64,000 bases of DNA, taken from positions 24,520 to 88,519 of the forward strand of contig JAFRWN010000140.1 in the NCBI GenBank assembly GCA_017437965.1, written 5' to 3'. The notes beneath the pieces were generated by a model. That model did no database searches. It was not told the origin of the DNA and saw only the letters and a program-made list of their open reading frames with translations. Made by a program: the position numbers and the translations under genes. The DNA is from Lachnospiraceae bacterium. GTDB lineage: Bacteria > Bacillota > Clostridia > Lachnospirales > Lachnospiraceae. Every line of letters begins with the position of its first letter. The stretch's first letter is position 1. Positions 1 through 8,800 of the stretch are shown here, piece after piece.

Positions 1-246
1 CAAGTGGAAGTTAGCAAAATATTATCCTCTGTTTTTAATTCCCTGCTTTCCAATCCTATTTTCAAGAAAGTAATGCCTAAAGATTATCGTCTGTTTCAAG
101 TTGCCGACCTTCTATGTACTATGAAACTGACTCAATTAAAAATTCAAAATAACTTATATTCCAGTTCTGAAAAAGCCTTCTTTGGAAATTCAAGGGACTT
201 AAAGAAAAACTATCTGAAACCCTTAGCGGTTAAAGAACTCTTATAA
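1..246 (+). CDS. 3' end of a DUF3800-like protein (cut by window edge)
   Basis: The reading frame is already open at base 1 and ends in TAA at 244-246, so only about 81 C-terminal residues are present; the apparent GTG start at base 4 is probably internal. The segment DYRLFQVADLLCTMKL followed by a basic tail resembles the C-terminus of DUF3800 proteins, an RNase H-like family often found near mobile or defence genes, where an Asp after Q-V-A is conserved. This rests on a short fragment, so the family call is tentative. A 10-bp inverted repeat follows the stop. Confidence 0.5.
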   Translation, partial: QVEVSKILSSVFNSLLSNPIFKKVMPKDYRLFQVADLLCTMKLTQLKIQNNLYSSSEKAFFGNSRDLKKNYLKPLAVKELL

Positions 247-252
247 CATTTC

Positions 253-286
253 TTCCATAACTCATGTTTTTACGATAGTTATGGAA
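253..286. other. hairpin after the DUF3800-like gene
   Basis: A perfect 10-bp inverted repeat (TTCCATAACT / AGTTATGGAA) with a 14-base loop starts a few bases after the stop codon at 246. It could stop transcription of the upstream gene, but no T-run follows the right arm, so it is recorded as a hairpin and not as a terminator. The rest of 287-455 shows nothing clear. Confidence 0.45.
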
Positions 287-455
287 ATAATGTACATCTA
301 TTTCACTACAAGGAAACATCCACTTGCGCCGATTTTTGTCCAGTTAGGAATTGATAATTGACTTTTGGCAATAAATGATGTAGGCTATCTTACAGGTGGC
401 CCATGGTTTCATAAGGAGAATTACAATGCCTTGGCTCACCGCAAAAGGAGGCTTC

Positions 456-1085
456 ATGAAATCCAAAACGGTTAAAACCATAGGCATTTCTTTGTACATA
501 TTCTGGATGATCTATGCCACAATCGATCTGAGGTATGATATTTTGTCAAATGTTATGCCGGTTTTCTTCAGCTGCTTTCTTATAGGATCGTTAGTGTTGC
601 TTCCAATCATGTTTATTGTTGAAAAATTTCTTGAAGCAGATGAAAAAAGAACCAGCGGACGCGGAGCTTACTGCCTTGACGAGCTGAACAATGCAGTAAA
701 AGCGATTGCAGTCTGCAGTGTCATAATGTATATAACCCTTTTTATTGCAAAACTAATTTGTGGCAGAACAAATCGTTTATATGATTACTTTCTTAAGGTT
801 ATTGCTGCAATCCTTATCACCCCGCTTTTTTTGATGATGCGTAACATTTTTACAGATTTGCGAAGCGAAAAACCTTACGGACGTACAAAAATTTCATTTG
901 TGTTTTTCCTTTTTGGTCTGATTCTTATTTTATTAAAATATCTCTTTTATTTTTATGGGCTGATGATACCTATACTGTTTGTTGAAAGCGTTAATTCAAC
1001 GGCGATATATGCCACCTTAGAGTTTGCACCCATCGTACCTTTTATACTTGGCATACCCGTTTACCTATGGGAGGAAGCTCGATGA
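456..1085 (+). CDS. unknown multi-pass membrane protein coupled to a two-component system
   Basis: The start at 456 is chosen over an upstream in-frame ATG at 396 because AAAGGAGG (444-451) lies 4 bases before it. The 209-residue product has about five hydrophobic segments (near residues 8-28, 32-52, 80-100, 108-125, 145-200) and no domain I recognise. Its TGA overlaps the ATG of the LytTR regulator (ATGA at 1082-1085), which implies translational coupling. Membrane proteins in this position beside LytTR/GHKL systems can be sensors, transporters or peptide processors; nothing here resembles AgrB. The function is unknown. Confidence 0.75.
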   Translation: MKSKTVKTIGISLYIFWMIYATIDLRYDILSNVMPVFFSCFLIGSLVLLPIMFIVEKFLEADEKRTSGRGAYCLDELNNAVKAIAVCSVIMYITLFIAKLICGRTNRLYDYFLKVIAAILITPLFLMMRNIFTDLRSEKPYGRTKISFVFFLFGLILILLKYLFYFYGLMIPILFVESVNSTAIYATLEFAPIVPFILGIPVYLWEEAR

Positions 1086-1819
1086 ATCTTAAAGTTTGCT
1101 TTTGCGATGATAATCCGGAGATTTTGGGAAACTTGAAAGCAAGATTCGAAAAGCTTGCCTTGGAGGCCGGCATAGACGAATATGTTGTGGATGTTTTCGT
1201 GAGCGCTCAGGATATGATAGTAGAGAACACATATCTTCAATATGATGCAGTATTTATGGATATTGAAATGCCGGGGATTGATGGTTATCAGGCGGTAAAG
1301 CTTTTCAGACAACGTTTTCCAAAACAAGAAGTAATCTTTGTAAGTTCTCATGACAATATGGTTTTTTATACCGGAGATGTAAAGCCACTGGCTTTTGTAA
1401 GAAAATCAAAGCTGGATGTTGATCTTCCCCGGGCTTTTAAGAGCCTGCTGGTTTCACTTGAAAGAAAAAACGAAAGCATTGGAATGATCAGTAAAGAAGG
1501 AGCTCTTTTCCATGTGCCTCTCAGGGATCTTATTTATTTTGATGCCCTTGGGCATAATATATGTGTACACTTTATGGAAGGCAATGAAACCATAAAGAAA
1601 ATCAAAGGAACTTTAGGAAAACTTGAGGATACCATTTCCGATAAGGGATTTATCAGAGTACATAAATCCTATCTTGTAAACTACAGGTATATTTCTGAAA
1701 TAGGAAGGACAGAAATCACACTTGAAAAGACTCTCGAAAAGATTCCGATGAGTAAGCACAGAACAGAGAATGTAAAAATAAGCTTTGCCGATTTTTGCAG
1801 GAGATTTGGAACATGGTAG
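1082..1819 (+). CDS. LytTR-family response regulator
   Basis: This is a 245-residue regulator with an N-terminal receiver domain: acidic pair DD at residues 9-10, phospho-acceptor Asp60 in FMDIEMPG, and a later Lys in FVRKSKL. A LytTR DNA-binding domain follows (about 140-240), with the typical FIRVHKSYLVN and MSKHR segments. Family members bind pairs of 9-bp direct repeats and usually control bacteriocin, virulence or cell-envelope genes. The start at 1082 follows GGGAGG and overlaps the previous stop. The kinase gene starts at 1813, inside its last codons. The phosphodonor is presumably that kinase; targets are not evident. Confidence 0.92.
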   Translation: MNLKVCFCDDNPEILGNLKARFEKLALEAGIDEYVVDVFVSAQDMIVENTYLQYDAVFMDIEMPGIDGYQAVKLFRQRFPKQEVIFVSSHDNMVFYTGDVKPLAFVRKSKLDVDLPRAFKSLLVSLERKNESIGMISKEGALFHVPLRDLIYFDALGHNICVHFMEGNETIKKIKGTLGKLEDTISDKGFIRVHKSYLVNYRYISEIGRTEITLEKTLEKIPMSKHRTENVKISFADFCRRFGTW

Positions 1820-3039
1820 CAGAAATACTAAGACTTTTACCTCATTTTACCGAAGCCCTTATAAGAATGCTTCTATTCTTTGTTTTATTAAAAACCAAAG
1901 AAAAAAAGTATTTAATGAAGATTATCCTTTTTACTTTTCTTGTGTGTGTCGACACAGTATTCACGGAAATTATAACCACCATCAAAACACTCGATAATTA
2001 CAGTGCTTTTATATTGCTGACGGGTAGATTCTTTTTGGCAGATTACTTTTTCGCCGGCACACATTTTGAAAGGCTTACTAAAGTAATTCTCATAGATATG
2101 GTAAAATATCTGTGCTTTGCCTGTATGCCGACATCATTATCGGAAAGAATTGCTTTTCTACTTATTGGATTGATTGTATGTCTTCTTTTCAGGAAAACAG
2201 AGAGGTTCTGCAGCAAAGAAGACTGGTTTTGGGGTGCAATGCTTTTTTTAGGAAGTTTTATATGCACCAACATCACTTCAAAATTCCTGCTTTTACTTTC
2301 CATGCTGATATTTGACATTGCAGTGTTTTCTTATATATTGAAGATTATAAGAGAACGGGAAGACAACAACATGTTTAATGCTTTCATCGAAAAGATGAAT
2401 GATGAATTATCAAATGCACTTGAACATGAGAATTCAAATGAAAAGCTAAGAGCACTTCGGCATGAGATAAGGAATGAATATGTTCCGATAAAAGAAATGC
2501 TTGCAAACGGTGATTATGAAAGTGCCCGCAAACTGCTGGATGAGTTTTCGGGAGACTGGGAACGTTCACTTGCAACTTATAAAACTGTAAACAGCGGCAA
2601 CAAAATGATTGATTCCGTTTTCAATTACTTTATCCGAAAGTATTCGGAGAATGGTTATAACGCAGATTTTATGATCGAACGTTGTGATATCGATCAGTCA
2701 ATGGAAAAGGATATTTGCCAGATTCAGATAAATCTTTTAAAAAATGCTTTTGAAGCAGCCGGAAAAACCTCCGAAAAAACAGTTCGCGTCATGATGTTTA
2801 CAGAAAAGAATTATCTGAAGATCAGGGTACTGAACAGTGTTTCGGGCAATGTGGCGGACGCGTTAAAAAATGTGCAAAATGAGCATACGACAAAATCCGA
2901 TATGGAAAACCATGGTTTTGGTATTCCGGCAGTAAAAACAAAGCTCAGACTGCTCCATGGCTATTTCATGTGCTTTGAAGAAGATGGATTGTTCGGCTGT
3001 GAGATGGGAGTACCGGTGAAGATGAACAGTTGGGTATAA
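1813..3039 (+). CDS. GHKL (AgrC-like) sensor histidine kinase
   Basis: The 408-residue protein has an N-terminal half with about six hydrophobic segments (residues 10-190) and a short cytoplasmic helix bearing the phospho-accepting His in LRHEIRNE. A GHKL-type ATPase domain follows, with N-box INLLKNAFEAA and glycine box NHGFGIPAV. This is the AgrC/CitA-like layout that senses a peptide or small ligand in the membrane and phosphorylates a LytTR regulator. The start at 1813 is preceded by AGGAGA (1799-1804) and overlaps the end of the regulator gene. No AgrD-like peptide or AgrB protease is visible. A terminator follows directly. Confidence 0.92.
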   Translation: MVAEILRLLPHFTEALIRMLLFFVLLKTKEKKYLMKIILFTFLVCVDTVFTEIITTIKTLDNYSAFILLTGRFFLADYFFAGTHFERLTKVILIDMVKYLCFACMPTSLSERIAFLLIGLIVCLLFRKTERFCSKEDWFWGAMLFLGSFICTNITSKFLLLLSMLIFDIAVFSYILKIIREREDNNMFNAFIEKMNDELSNALEHENSNEKLRALRHEIRNEYVPIKEMLANGDYESARKLLDEFSGDWERSLATYKTVNSGNKMIDSVFNYFIRKYSENGYNADFMIERCDIDQSMEKDICQIQINLLKNAFEAAGKTSEKTVRVMMFTEKNYLKIRVLNSVSGNVADALKNVQNEHTTKSDMENHGFGIPAVKTKLRLLHGYFMCFEEDGLFGCEMGVPVKMNSWV

Positions 3040-3078
3040 AATAGGCCTTCTGCATAAACCACACGAAGGCCTATTTTT
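3038..3078. terminator. bidirectional intrinsic terminator
   Basis: AAAATAGGCCTTC (3038-3050) pairs with GAAGGCCTATTTTT (3065-3078). The stem is GC-containing and flanked by A-runs and T-runs, so it can end transcription from both the kinase gene (+) and the converging anti-sigma gene (-), which lie on either side. Confidence 0.9.
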
Positions 3079-3085
3079 GTTTTGC

Positions 3086-4048
3086 TTATTCCGAAATAGC
3101 TCGTATCCTGACTTTGCAATCTTTGATATTTTCTATCGGGAAATCCAGCATTTGTTTTACAGTCAGATTTCCTTTTGCCGTAACGACCTGCAGCGTCTCC
3201 AGAAAATGGTTTTCAATTCCGTACTTTACCAGTTCTGTAAAAATCTCCCGGGCTTTCTTTTCTAATGCCTGCCTATATGCATCAGAATAAAGCCAGTGAC
3301 AATACTCGCTGAAAGCCTTGCGCTCTGATTCTAATGCCTTATTATATTCCTCGATTTCTTCAGCAGAATGTCTGCCCTTCCATACCTCAGGGAAAAGTTT
3401 ATCAGGAGTATTATTTTTTTCCCAGACAGCCATTTCATATTCAGAAAGTTCATTTAGTTTTTGCTGATCCAATTCCTTGTATTCAGTATAATACCAATCT
3501 TCATATTCATCCCAGTAAGTTTTCAGTGCAGGATCATTGAAATACTCATTATATGTTTTACCTTCATATACAAACAGGTCATAATCATTCAGTTCCAGAG
3601 ATATGGAAACATAATACTTCTCATTATCATCTTTCGGATTTTGTAGCAATTTATAAATACTATCGTCTCCACAGACATTTTCCTTAATGTCAAAGAAACC
3701 ATCTACGCCACTTTCTCCAAGGATAACAATATTTCCTTTTACCCAAGCAGTATCATCCGATTGTTTGTTATCCGGCATTTTTTCTGTTTCATTATTTTTT
3801 ACCGGATTATCCTCTTTAATTTTATTTTCCGCTACAGATATTATTTCTGTACTTTCTGTAGCCGGTTTGGTTTGAGTAACCGTAGGCTGATTATTATGCC
3901 AGATAAAGATTCCAGCCATACATGCCACTGTCAAAGCAGTTCCTGCTCCGGCAATCTTAATCATTGTTTTCCTTTTTTTCTTTTGTGCTACTAAATAATT
4001 GTCCCTGCGTTCATACAGGTCTTTCAACATTTCTTCAGAACTCTTCAT
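3086..4048 (-). CDS. membrane-anchored anti-sigma-type protein
   Basis: The 320-residue product has a short charged cytoplasmic N-terminus (about 27 residues), one transmembrane helix (about 28-47, MIKIAGAGTALTVACMAGIF), a Thr/Glu/Asn-rich linker and a large acidic outer domain rich in Tyr, Trp and Glu. The start at 4048 has AAGGAGGG upstream and overlaps the sigma gene's last codons. Single-pass proteins encoded directly after an ECF sigma factor usually hold it inactive at the membrane. I infer that role from position and topology; no named anti-sigma domain is obvious, so a target or effector of the sigma factor remains possible. Confidence 0.72.
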   Translation of the reverse strand: MKSSEEMLKDLYERRDNYLVAQKKKRKTMIKIAGAGTALTVACMAGIFIWHNNQPTVTQTKPATESTEIISVAENKIKEDNPVKNNETEKMPDNKQSDDTAWVKGNIVILGESGVDGFFDIKENVCGDDSIYKLLQNPKDDNEKYYVSISLELNDYDLFVYEGKTYNEYFNDPALKTYWDEYEDWYYTEYKELDQQKLNELSEYEMAVWEKNNTPDKLFPEVWKGRHSAEEIEEYNKALESERKAFSEYCHWLYSDAYRQALEKKAREIFTELVKYGIENHFLETLQVVTAKGNLTVKQMLDFPIENIKDCKVRIRAISE

Positions 4049-4592
4049 AAACAAAGCCCTCCTTTTCAAGCTCAGATTTCAAAGACTGCTTTGCACGATA
4101 AAGTAGATTTCTTATCTGACGTTCATTTTTCATCATGACAACCGATATTTCTTTATTTGTGAATCCTTCAAAGTAAGACAACCATAATATCTGTCGATAA
4201 TCAACCGGAATCATTGCCAGTGCTCTGTGTACAGCTATTTTCTGTTCTTCACGGATATATGCACGTTCAAGATCAGTTTCATCGCTTATATATTCATCGA
4301 TGTTCTCCAATGGAACATCCTGCAACCTCGATTTTTTTCTTACGTAATCAACCGCTATATTTCTTCCTATGGAATATAGCCATGATCTGAAGGAACTTTT
4401 TCCAGAAAATTTCGGCTTTTTTGTAAGCAATCGGAAGAAAGTATCTTCCGCAACTTCTTCGGCTGTATAAATGTTGTTTACATATCCGTTTAGGTAAAGT
4501 ATCAAACCGTCCTTATAAGTTCTAACTATATCGTCAAAACCTTCATCATCACCGTCAAGGAAACGGCGGTAGCTACTTTCACCGTTATCCAT
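4035..4592 (-). CDS. ECF-family RNA polymerase sigma factor
   Basis: The 185-residue product has sigma region 2 (DIVRTYKDGLILYL, then AEEVAEDTFFRLL and SFRSWLYSIGRNIAVDYVRKK) and region 4 (IPVDYRQILWLSYFEGFTNKE with a C-terminal recognition helix). The start at 4592 follows AAAGGAG; an upstream in-frame ATG at 4622 lacks one. Its last 14 bases contain the start of the membrane protein gene. It resembles the second sigma gene at 54559 closely in the SWLYSIG and DYxRKK segments. Such factors usually respond to envelope stress and transcribe their own operon. Confidence 0.93.
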   Translation of the reverse strand: MDNGESSYRRFLDGDDEGFDDIVRTYKDGLILYLNGYVNNIYTAEEVAEDTFFRLLTKKPKFSGKSSFRSWLYSIGRNIAVDYVRKKSRLQDVPLENIDEYISDETDLERAYIREEQKIAVHRALAMIPVDYRQILWLSYFEGFTNKEISVVMMKNERQIRNLLYRAKQSLKSELEKEGFVYEEF

Positions 4593-4626
4593 TGATTTAC
4601 TCCTTTCTGAAAAGGTCTTCATCCCT

Positions 4627-4664
4627 TTTCACTTATAAGTCGTAAAAATGTCGAAAATGTCTCA
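4627..4664 (-). promoter_or_regulatory. probable autoregulated ECF promoter
   Basis: Read on the minus strand there is TGAGAC (4659-4664), 16 bases, then CGAC (4639-4642), similar to the TGAAAC-N16-CGTC pattern of SigM/SigW-type promoters. The downstream 18 bases TACGACTTATAAGTGAAA (4627-4644) recur with two changes before the second ECF sigma gene (54518-54535). The shared block supports a common regulatory role, though its exact part (promoter or untranslated leader) is inferred. Confidence 0.45.
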
Positions 4665-4681
4665 CTTTTTTTTCGATTTTG

Positions 4682-4719
4682 TAAAAAGAAATCCCGCTCT
4701 GTCACAGGCAGAGCGGGAA
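4682..4719 (-). terminator. intrinsic terminator of the lipoprotein operon
   Basis: CCCGCTCTG (4693-4701) and CAGAGCGGG (4709-4717) form a perfect 9-bp stem. On the minus strand it is followed by TTTCTTTTTAC, so it ends the transcript that contains the lipoprotein gene at 4739-5836 and isolates the sigma operon downstream. Confidence 0.88.
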
Positions 4720-4738
4720 TGTTTCCCAAAATATTTTC

Positions 4739-5836
4739 TCATCTCGTGGGTCTGATATAACAAAAGCAATTATACGGAACATCCCATATATTATCGTAAT
4801 CAATCATACTCAGCACACATGATGATCCTTCAATATCATAAGAACATAATCCCGCAATTGATACCGGAACCTTTTCATACTTGATCTTTATTGCTTCAGG
4901 GCTTCCGGTTTCGGGGTAAATGCTTATTGCAGAGATATTCCCGTTTTCGTCATATCTGAATTCATATTTTGAATTGTCTGATTTGAACTCGGAATCAGTA
5001 TCGGAATTATTTACGGACGCAAGTTTTCCGTCATCATTATAAGTCAAAGTGCTTATTATATTATCTTTCTCATATACCTCTGTAATCCTCTGGTTTTCAT
5101 CATATGAATACTTTAATCCTGCATTATTGATTTCTGAAACCAGACCGTTGCCATCGGTTTTTACCTCTTCAGGATAGAAACGCAGGGGCAGGCTCACCAA
5201 TTGATCGGCAAAAAGCGGTGTATGACAGTTCATATAAAAGGTTGTACTTATGGTATTGTTTCCCGGGTCTTTTAATTTTACATAGATGTTTTTTTCCGAA
5301 TAATTAATTACATACGAAGTATAATCTGAAAATTCCGGATTATTATCAACATGCAGTAATGTAGTTGCCCGGCCTCTTTCATCCCTTTCTGATATATCCA
5401 GAGTTCCAAAACCTTTGGTTTCATATTTGTCTGTCTTTCCGTCATCATTAAATATTATACAGCTTTCTTCTTCGGTTTCGGGTTCCATGTCTGTTTCGGA
5501 TATGGTAGTCTTTCGGCTTACATATATTATGTTGCCGTCCTCTTCATAGGACAATTCGGTTACCCACTCGTAATCGACACCTTTTCCTGTCGATCTTACC
5601 AGCCAACCTTTGTCATTGAACTCGTTTTTTATTTCAGAATCGGGAAACGTAAGTTCTGCAGGCACATAAATGAAATCCTGTGAAAAGTAAGGATTACTTA
5701 AGGTTTGTGGTTCTTCTGCAGAAGAAGAATCTGCAGAAGAAGAGTGAGAAGAGGAGATAACCGAAGTATCATCCTTCTTTCCACAGGCAGTAAATATAAG
5801 TATTGCAATAACAACAATCAACAGATATTTTTTCAT
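4739..5836 (-). CDS. lipoprotein with YD/RHS-like repeats
   Basis: The 365-residue product has a type II signal peptide (MKKYLLIVVIAILIFTAC, lipid Cys18), a Ser-rich linker (about 27-45) and an outer domain containing several short YD-type units such as YSYDENQRITEVYE, LTYNDDGKLASV and YEFRYDENGNISAI. These resemble RHS repeats, which bind sugars or form shells, but the protein is far too short for an RHS toxin and has no toxin tip. The start follows GGAGG. It begins 32 bases after the end of the giant 1406-residue gene on the same strand and probably shares its transcript, which makes it a candidate surface partner. Confidence 0.8.
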   Translation of the reverse strand: MKKYLLIVVIAILIFTACGKKDDTSVISSSHSSSADSSSAEEPQTLSNPYFSQDFIYVPAELTFPDSEIKNEFNDKGWLVRSTGKGVDYEWVTELSYEEDGNIIYVSRKTTISETDMEPETEEESCIIFNDDGKTDKYETKGFGTLDISERDERGRATTLLHVDNNPEFSDYTSYVINYSEKNIYVKLKDPGNNTISTTFYMNCHTPLFADQLVSLPLRFYPEEVKTDGNGLVSEINNAGLKYSYDENQRITEVYEKDNIISTLTYNDDGKLASVNNSDTDSEFKSDNSKYEFRYDENGNISAISIYPETGSPEAIKIKYEKVPVSIAGLCSYDIEGSSCVLSMIDYDNIWDVPYNCFCYIRPTR

Positions 5837-5868
5837 TTAGTTCCTCCGTTTGCCTTATCAGATAAATC

Positions 5869-8800
5869 TTACTTGGTCTTAGGCTTTATGCTGATATCGG
5901 TCTTAAGCTTAATAGGATTATTGCTAAGGTCAAGTTTCTTGGTCTTTTCGTCAAGCACATTGCTGCCGAGTGCCTTGCCGATAAAGGCAATCTGTTCGCA
6001 GGCATTTTTGGCTTTAGTCTTGTCAACATTTATTTTCCTTGCTTCCTTATAATCATTATATGCCTTTATATACTCCGAGTCAAGCGCCTGATCTCTCAGC
6101 TTAAGGATATTTTCATGGCTGAGTTCTTCCTTCGAGTTCAGGATCCTTGCGCCGAAATCTTCGCCGAAGGCACTTTTACGCATGGTATTGAAAGCCTTCA
6201 GGTTGTCGGGATTTTTAAAGCCCTCGATTATGTTTTTCCTGAGGGTTTCAAGATTTTTCTTTTCAACCTCTTCGGGAACATGGGGTTTCTTCAGATAATC
6301 ATCCTTTAAAACTTCAAGATAAAGTGAACGGTAGGCCGAATCGAGTATGGTCTTGGAATATTTTTTGTCTTCTATATCCACATTCTCTTTGTCCTTTTCC
6401 ACACACTTGTTTCTCAGCTTGCTTTCATGTTTAATAAGTTCTTCCAGAACATCCAGAACCTTTTCGGGCTTCTTTGACTTCTTTACAGGATTAACTGCGG
6501 GGCCTACCTGTACATTTACTTTTTTGGCAGGAGCATCAACAGTGAAATCGGGCTGGGTTGTGGTATATTCATTTGCCAGCTGCAATGCCTGTGCGCTAGC
6601 CTCGGGCCTGCAGTAATCAAGCATTCTGCGCCTGCTGAGCTCTGCATGGGCGAAAACCATTGCACCGTGTCTCTTATCGGCTGCCTTGCTTATTTCCTTA
6701 TCGTAGTACTTTTTAAAAAGCCTGTCATACTCTGCGTCATTGGCTTCCTTGGCTTCCTTTGTGGCTGTTTTTCTTTCCTCTGCGGTAAGGATATGCATTT
6801 TTGTTTTTACGGTTTCCTCTGCAAGCTTACTAGCAGCATCAAATTCCTTCTGCTTTCTGTTGATATATTTCTGCATATCATCCATAAGCTGCTGCTCCCT
6901 GTCAAGGAATTCCTCTTTGGGATATATTCCGGTTTCGGCGTACTGTTGGTCGGCTCTCTTGATATCCTTTATCAAAGCTTCAAATCTGGTAAGGCAGTCA
7001 TCGTAATCCTTCTTGCCGGTAATCATGTTACGGCGTTTGAGATTATCATATGCATTGTCAAGGTTGGTAGTCCTTTCGTTAAAGGCTTTTTGGGTCTCGG
7101 GCCGCTTTTCAATCTCACGACCGACGCTTGCTTCAATCTGACTGCTTCTTTTATACATCTTGCCGTTTTCGCTGAGATCCTTAAGTTTTTCAGCAAGTGC
7201 TTTTCCGTCAAGTTCTCCGATATTCATCTGGTCTACATACTGCTTGACCGCCTCGTCGAATTTGACACGCTTCTGCATGATAAAGTCATGCTTCATATGT
7301 CTGGGCTCATAATTATTGAAGGCATCTATACGGCCTTTTTCAATGTCGCGGTTCCAGTTTTCGATATAGTGATTGTTCTTTACGAACTGTACCGCTATAT
7401 CTTTCATCTGTTCGGGAGTAAGGTTTGGATCTTCGTCAAGTCTCTTAAGAAGCTTTTCGTTTTTGATCTCATTGTTAAAACGGTTTATCTCTGCCCTGAA
7501 GATAGCGGAATCTTTATGATCCGTACCGGTCATTTCTCCGGGCTTCACATCATATTTGTCAATCATATTATTGACAAAATTATCCAGCTTTTTCTTCCCT
7601 TCAGGCGTGGAAAGATATATTGACGCATCACTTTCCACAAGCAGCATGTCGGTATATACCAGAGCGTTGAAAACTTCACCCTTGATGGCCTTCTTGGTAA
7701 GGAGAAGCTTTTTAAGAGGGGTCAGATCATTGCCTTTTTCCAGCTCTTCCCTGGCATTCCGTCCCTGAAGCACCGTTCTTGAAAAATCCTGCATCCTGTC
7801 AAGACGTTCAAAATCCAGCCTCTCATTTTCGGGAAGCTTTGCATTATACAGCTTTACCTCATTAAGAAGATCGGGATCCCTCTTCATCATGTCCTTGTAA
7901 CTGTCAAGCAGTACAGTATAGGAAGATGAATAGTCTCCAAGAGAAGCGGTAGACTTAAGGTTCTTCTGTATTGAGAAGCAACCGTTATAGATGCACATGG
8001 CAAGAGGACGTTTGTCCCCCTCGACATACTTTTCCATTGCCTTTTTGGCGTATTGTCTGCCGGCTTCCACTATGTCTGCATATTTTCCGAAATCGTCTCT
8101 GGGCCCTTCTGTTGTGTCATTTGCGTCGAGCGTCCAGAAATTCATCGAGTTCATGAGACCTTCTTTCAGGCTTACGCCATTCTGTTCATTGCTGAAACGG
8201 CTTTCGCTGAAAGCTTTTGCGACACCCGGATCACTTGCTTCGAGCGATCCGCCGACACCGAGGGCTGTAATCTCCATCTCATTGAAAGGAAGCCCCTTAG
8301 CATCATAGGGGATGAGCTTTTCGCTCTGTTCCTTTTTGAACTTACCTTTTTCCCATTTTTTGTCAAGTGCGGGAGTTGAACCATAGATTTTATTCATATG
8401 GAAGCTGGCTGCCTCTGCACCGAGTTCGCTTACCCTGCCTTTTTCAAACCTTTCCTTTATGCCTGCAATCATTTTAGGGAAAGAGTCAAAGTACGCCTCG
8501 CCTAAAGGTCCGGCGTCACCATATACATTCTGATATTTTGCGTTATAATTTTCCAGCTTATACAAAATATCCCTGGAATCATTTATATTGTTGATCTTTT
8601 TGTTAAAGCTTTCTTCTTTTAACTGTCTTGCTTCCTCAACTCCCTGTTCAATAAGAGGAAGTCTTTGCTGACAAGTCTGTATTCTGTTCAGACTGTCGCT
8701 GATTTGCTTTGTAAGAGTTTTTTCTTCTTTTTTCAGCTCATAATAACGGTTGAGTCCGTCGATGCCGGTTTCTTCGCGGAGCTTGGCATCTACTGTTGCA

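Noticed and set aside
6646..7623. 325-codon open frame on the plus strand inside giant gene A
   Set aside because: It is antisense to a longer, well-started frame, has no ribosome site, and its composition (Phe, Leu, Ile-rich) is what the reverse complement of a Lys/Glu-rich gene gives.
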